Positions 40,173-40,388 of a stretch of 40,388 nucleotides of DNA are shown here, in pieces (within the stretch, counting starts at the first letter, position 1; the number at the start of each line of letters is the position of its first letter). Made by a program: the position numbers and the translations under genes. The DNA lies in assembly GCA_910584585.1 (NCBI GenBank), contig CAJUBP010000048.1, forward strand, positions 1 through 40,388, given 5' to 3'. The notes below the pieces were generated by a model. That model was not told the origin of the DNA and searched no databases. It saw only the letters and a program-made list of their open reading frames with translations. Source of the DNA: an uncultured Lachnospiraceae bacterium. Lineage in GTDB: Bacteria > Bacillota > Clostridia > Lachnospirales > Lachnospiraceae.

Positions 40173-40388
40173 CTATTCGATTTTTGTCGGAACTTCTATC
40201 CCGTTTTTAAAGGTGATCCGCACATCCTCCTTGCCATAGACCGTCACAAAATCCACCATGGCATACCATGCGCCCTCGTCAAAGTAATCCACCTGCTCTG
40301 GCAGTCCCCGCAGCACCTCCATGAAGTTCTCCATCATTTTCCGCTGTGCCTGTTTCTCCGTGATGGCTGCCTGCACTTCCTCCAGCCG
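40173..40388 (-). CDS. C-terminal end of a second serine recombinase (partial)
   Basis: The frame is open to the right edge of the window. It encodes a helical segment followed by AWYAMVDFVTVYGKEDVRIT and FKNGIEV, the usual end of large serine recombinases in Firmicutes elements (a final strand of the VxVY...FKxGxEI type). It lies upstream of the truncated recombinase in the same direction. The catalytic part is outside the window, so its integrity is unknown. Confidence 0.7.
   Translation of the reverse strand, partial: RLEEVQAAITEKQAQRKMMENFMEVLRGLPEQVDYFDEGAWYAMVDFVTVYGKEDVRITFKNGIEVPTKIE

Larger units (their letters stand above)
38402..40388. mobile_element. Terminal part of an integrative element with serine recombinases
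   Basis: The element starts where the ABC ATPase homology breaks (about 38401-38405, GGCAA) and continues to the end of the window. It holds a 5'-truncated serine recombinase and the C-terminal end of a second. Such recombinases in tandem at one end are typical of Firmicutes integrative and conjugative or mobilisable elements. The other end and cargo are outside. Insertion into the Walker A codons of an ATPase gene is seen here directly. Confidence 0.75.

Overview
The window suggests a motile, anaerobic Gram-positive bacterium, most likely a Lachnospiraceae-type Clostridium (an inference from gene content, not a search). The evidence is strong AGGAGG ribosome binding sites, an hrcA-grpE-dnaK-dnaJ operon behind a perfect CIRCE element, a CsrA-linked flagellin gene with a Maf glycosyltransferase, BglG/LicT-type antitermination, Uma2 and AAA-ATPase-like accessory genes, and serine recombinases. 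Almost every gene is on the minus strand; only a Uma2 gene and a broken ABC ATPase are on the plus strand.

Region 1 (1-12700) is a flagellin and flagellin-glycosylation block. In transcription order it reads csrA-like, flagellin, Maf, a three-part SGNH-like protein, two Gfo/Idh/MocA oxidoreductases, a GNAT acetyltransferase, a DegT-like aminotransferase, a FemAB-like transferase, a NeuC/LegG-like 2-epimerase and a NeuA/LegF-like CMP-sugar synthetase. The set implies that a nonulosonic (sialic-acid-like) sugar is made and placed on flagellin. No NeuB-type synthase lies inside the window. The flagellin leader carries two CsrA-type sites and the csrA gene carries one over its own ribosome binding site.

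Region 2 (12681-25400) is metabolic: an AAA-ATPase/PD-(D/E)XK gene, marR plus a YtcJ-type amidohydrolase, a complete alpha-glucoside PTS operon (EIIA, LicT-type antiterminator, EIICB, GH4 6-phospho-alpha-glucosidase) behind a promoter with RAT and terminator, a TauE/SafE exporter, and a MalY/PatB aminotransferase with an APC permease behind a consensus promoter and palindromic operator.

Region 3 (25400-40388) has an unusual two-gene module (a MNT-type nucleotidyltransferase and a HicB-Panacea fusion), the heat-shock operon, Uma2, a two-component system with an ABC transporter whose promoter has four phased RR-type half-sites, and one end of a mobile element that interrupted an SsuB/TauB-like ABC ATPase exactly at its Walker A codons. 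The element carries a 5'-truncated serine recombinase and the tail of a second one.

One theme crosses regions. Short tandem duplications are unusually frequent. Inside genes their periods are multiples of three (78, 39, 42 and 66 bp) and they insert repeated peptides. At three gene junctions (43, 69 and 71 bp) they copy the stop/ribosome-binding-site/start region and, in two cases, create micro-ORFs. No rRNA, tRNA or CRISPR array was recognised.
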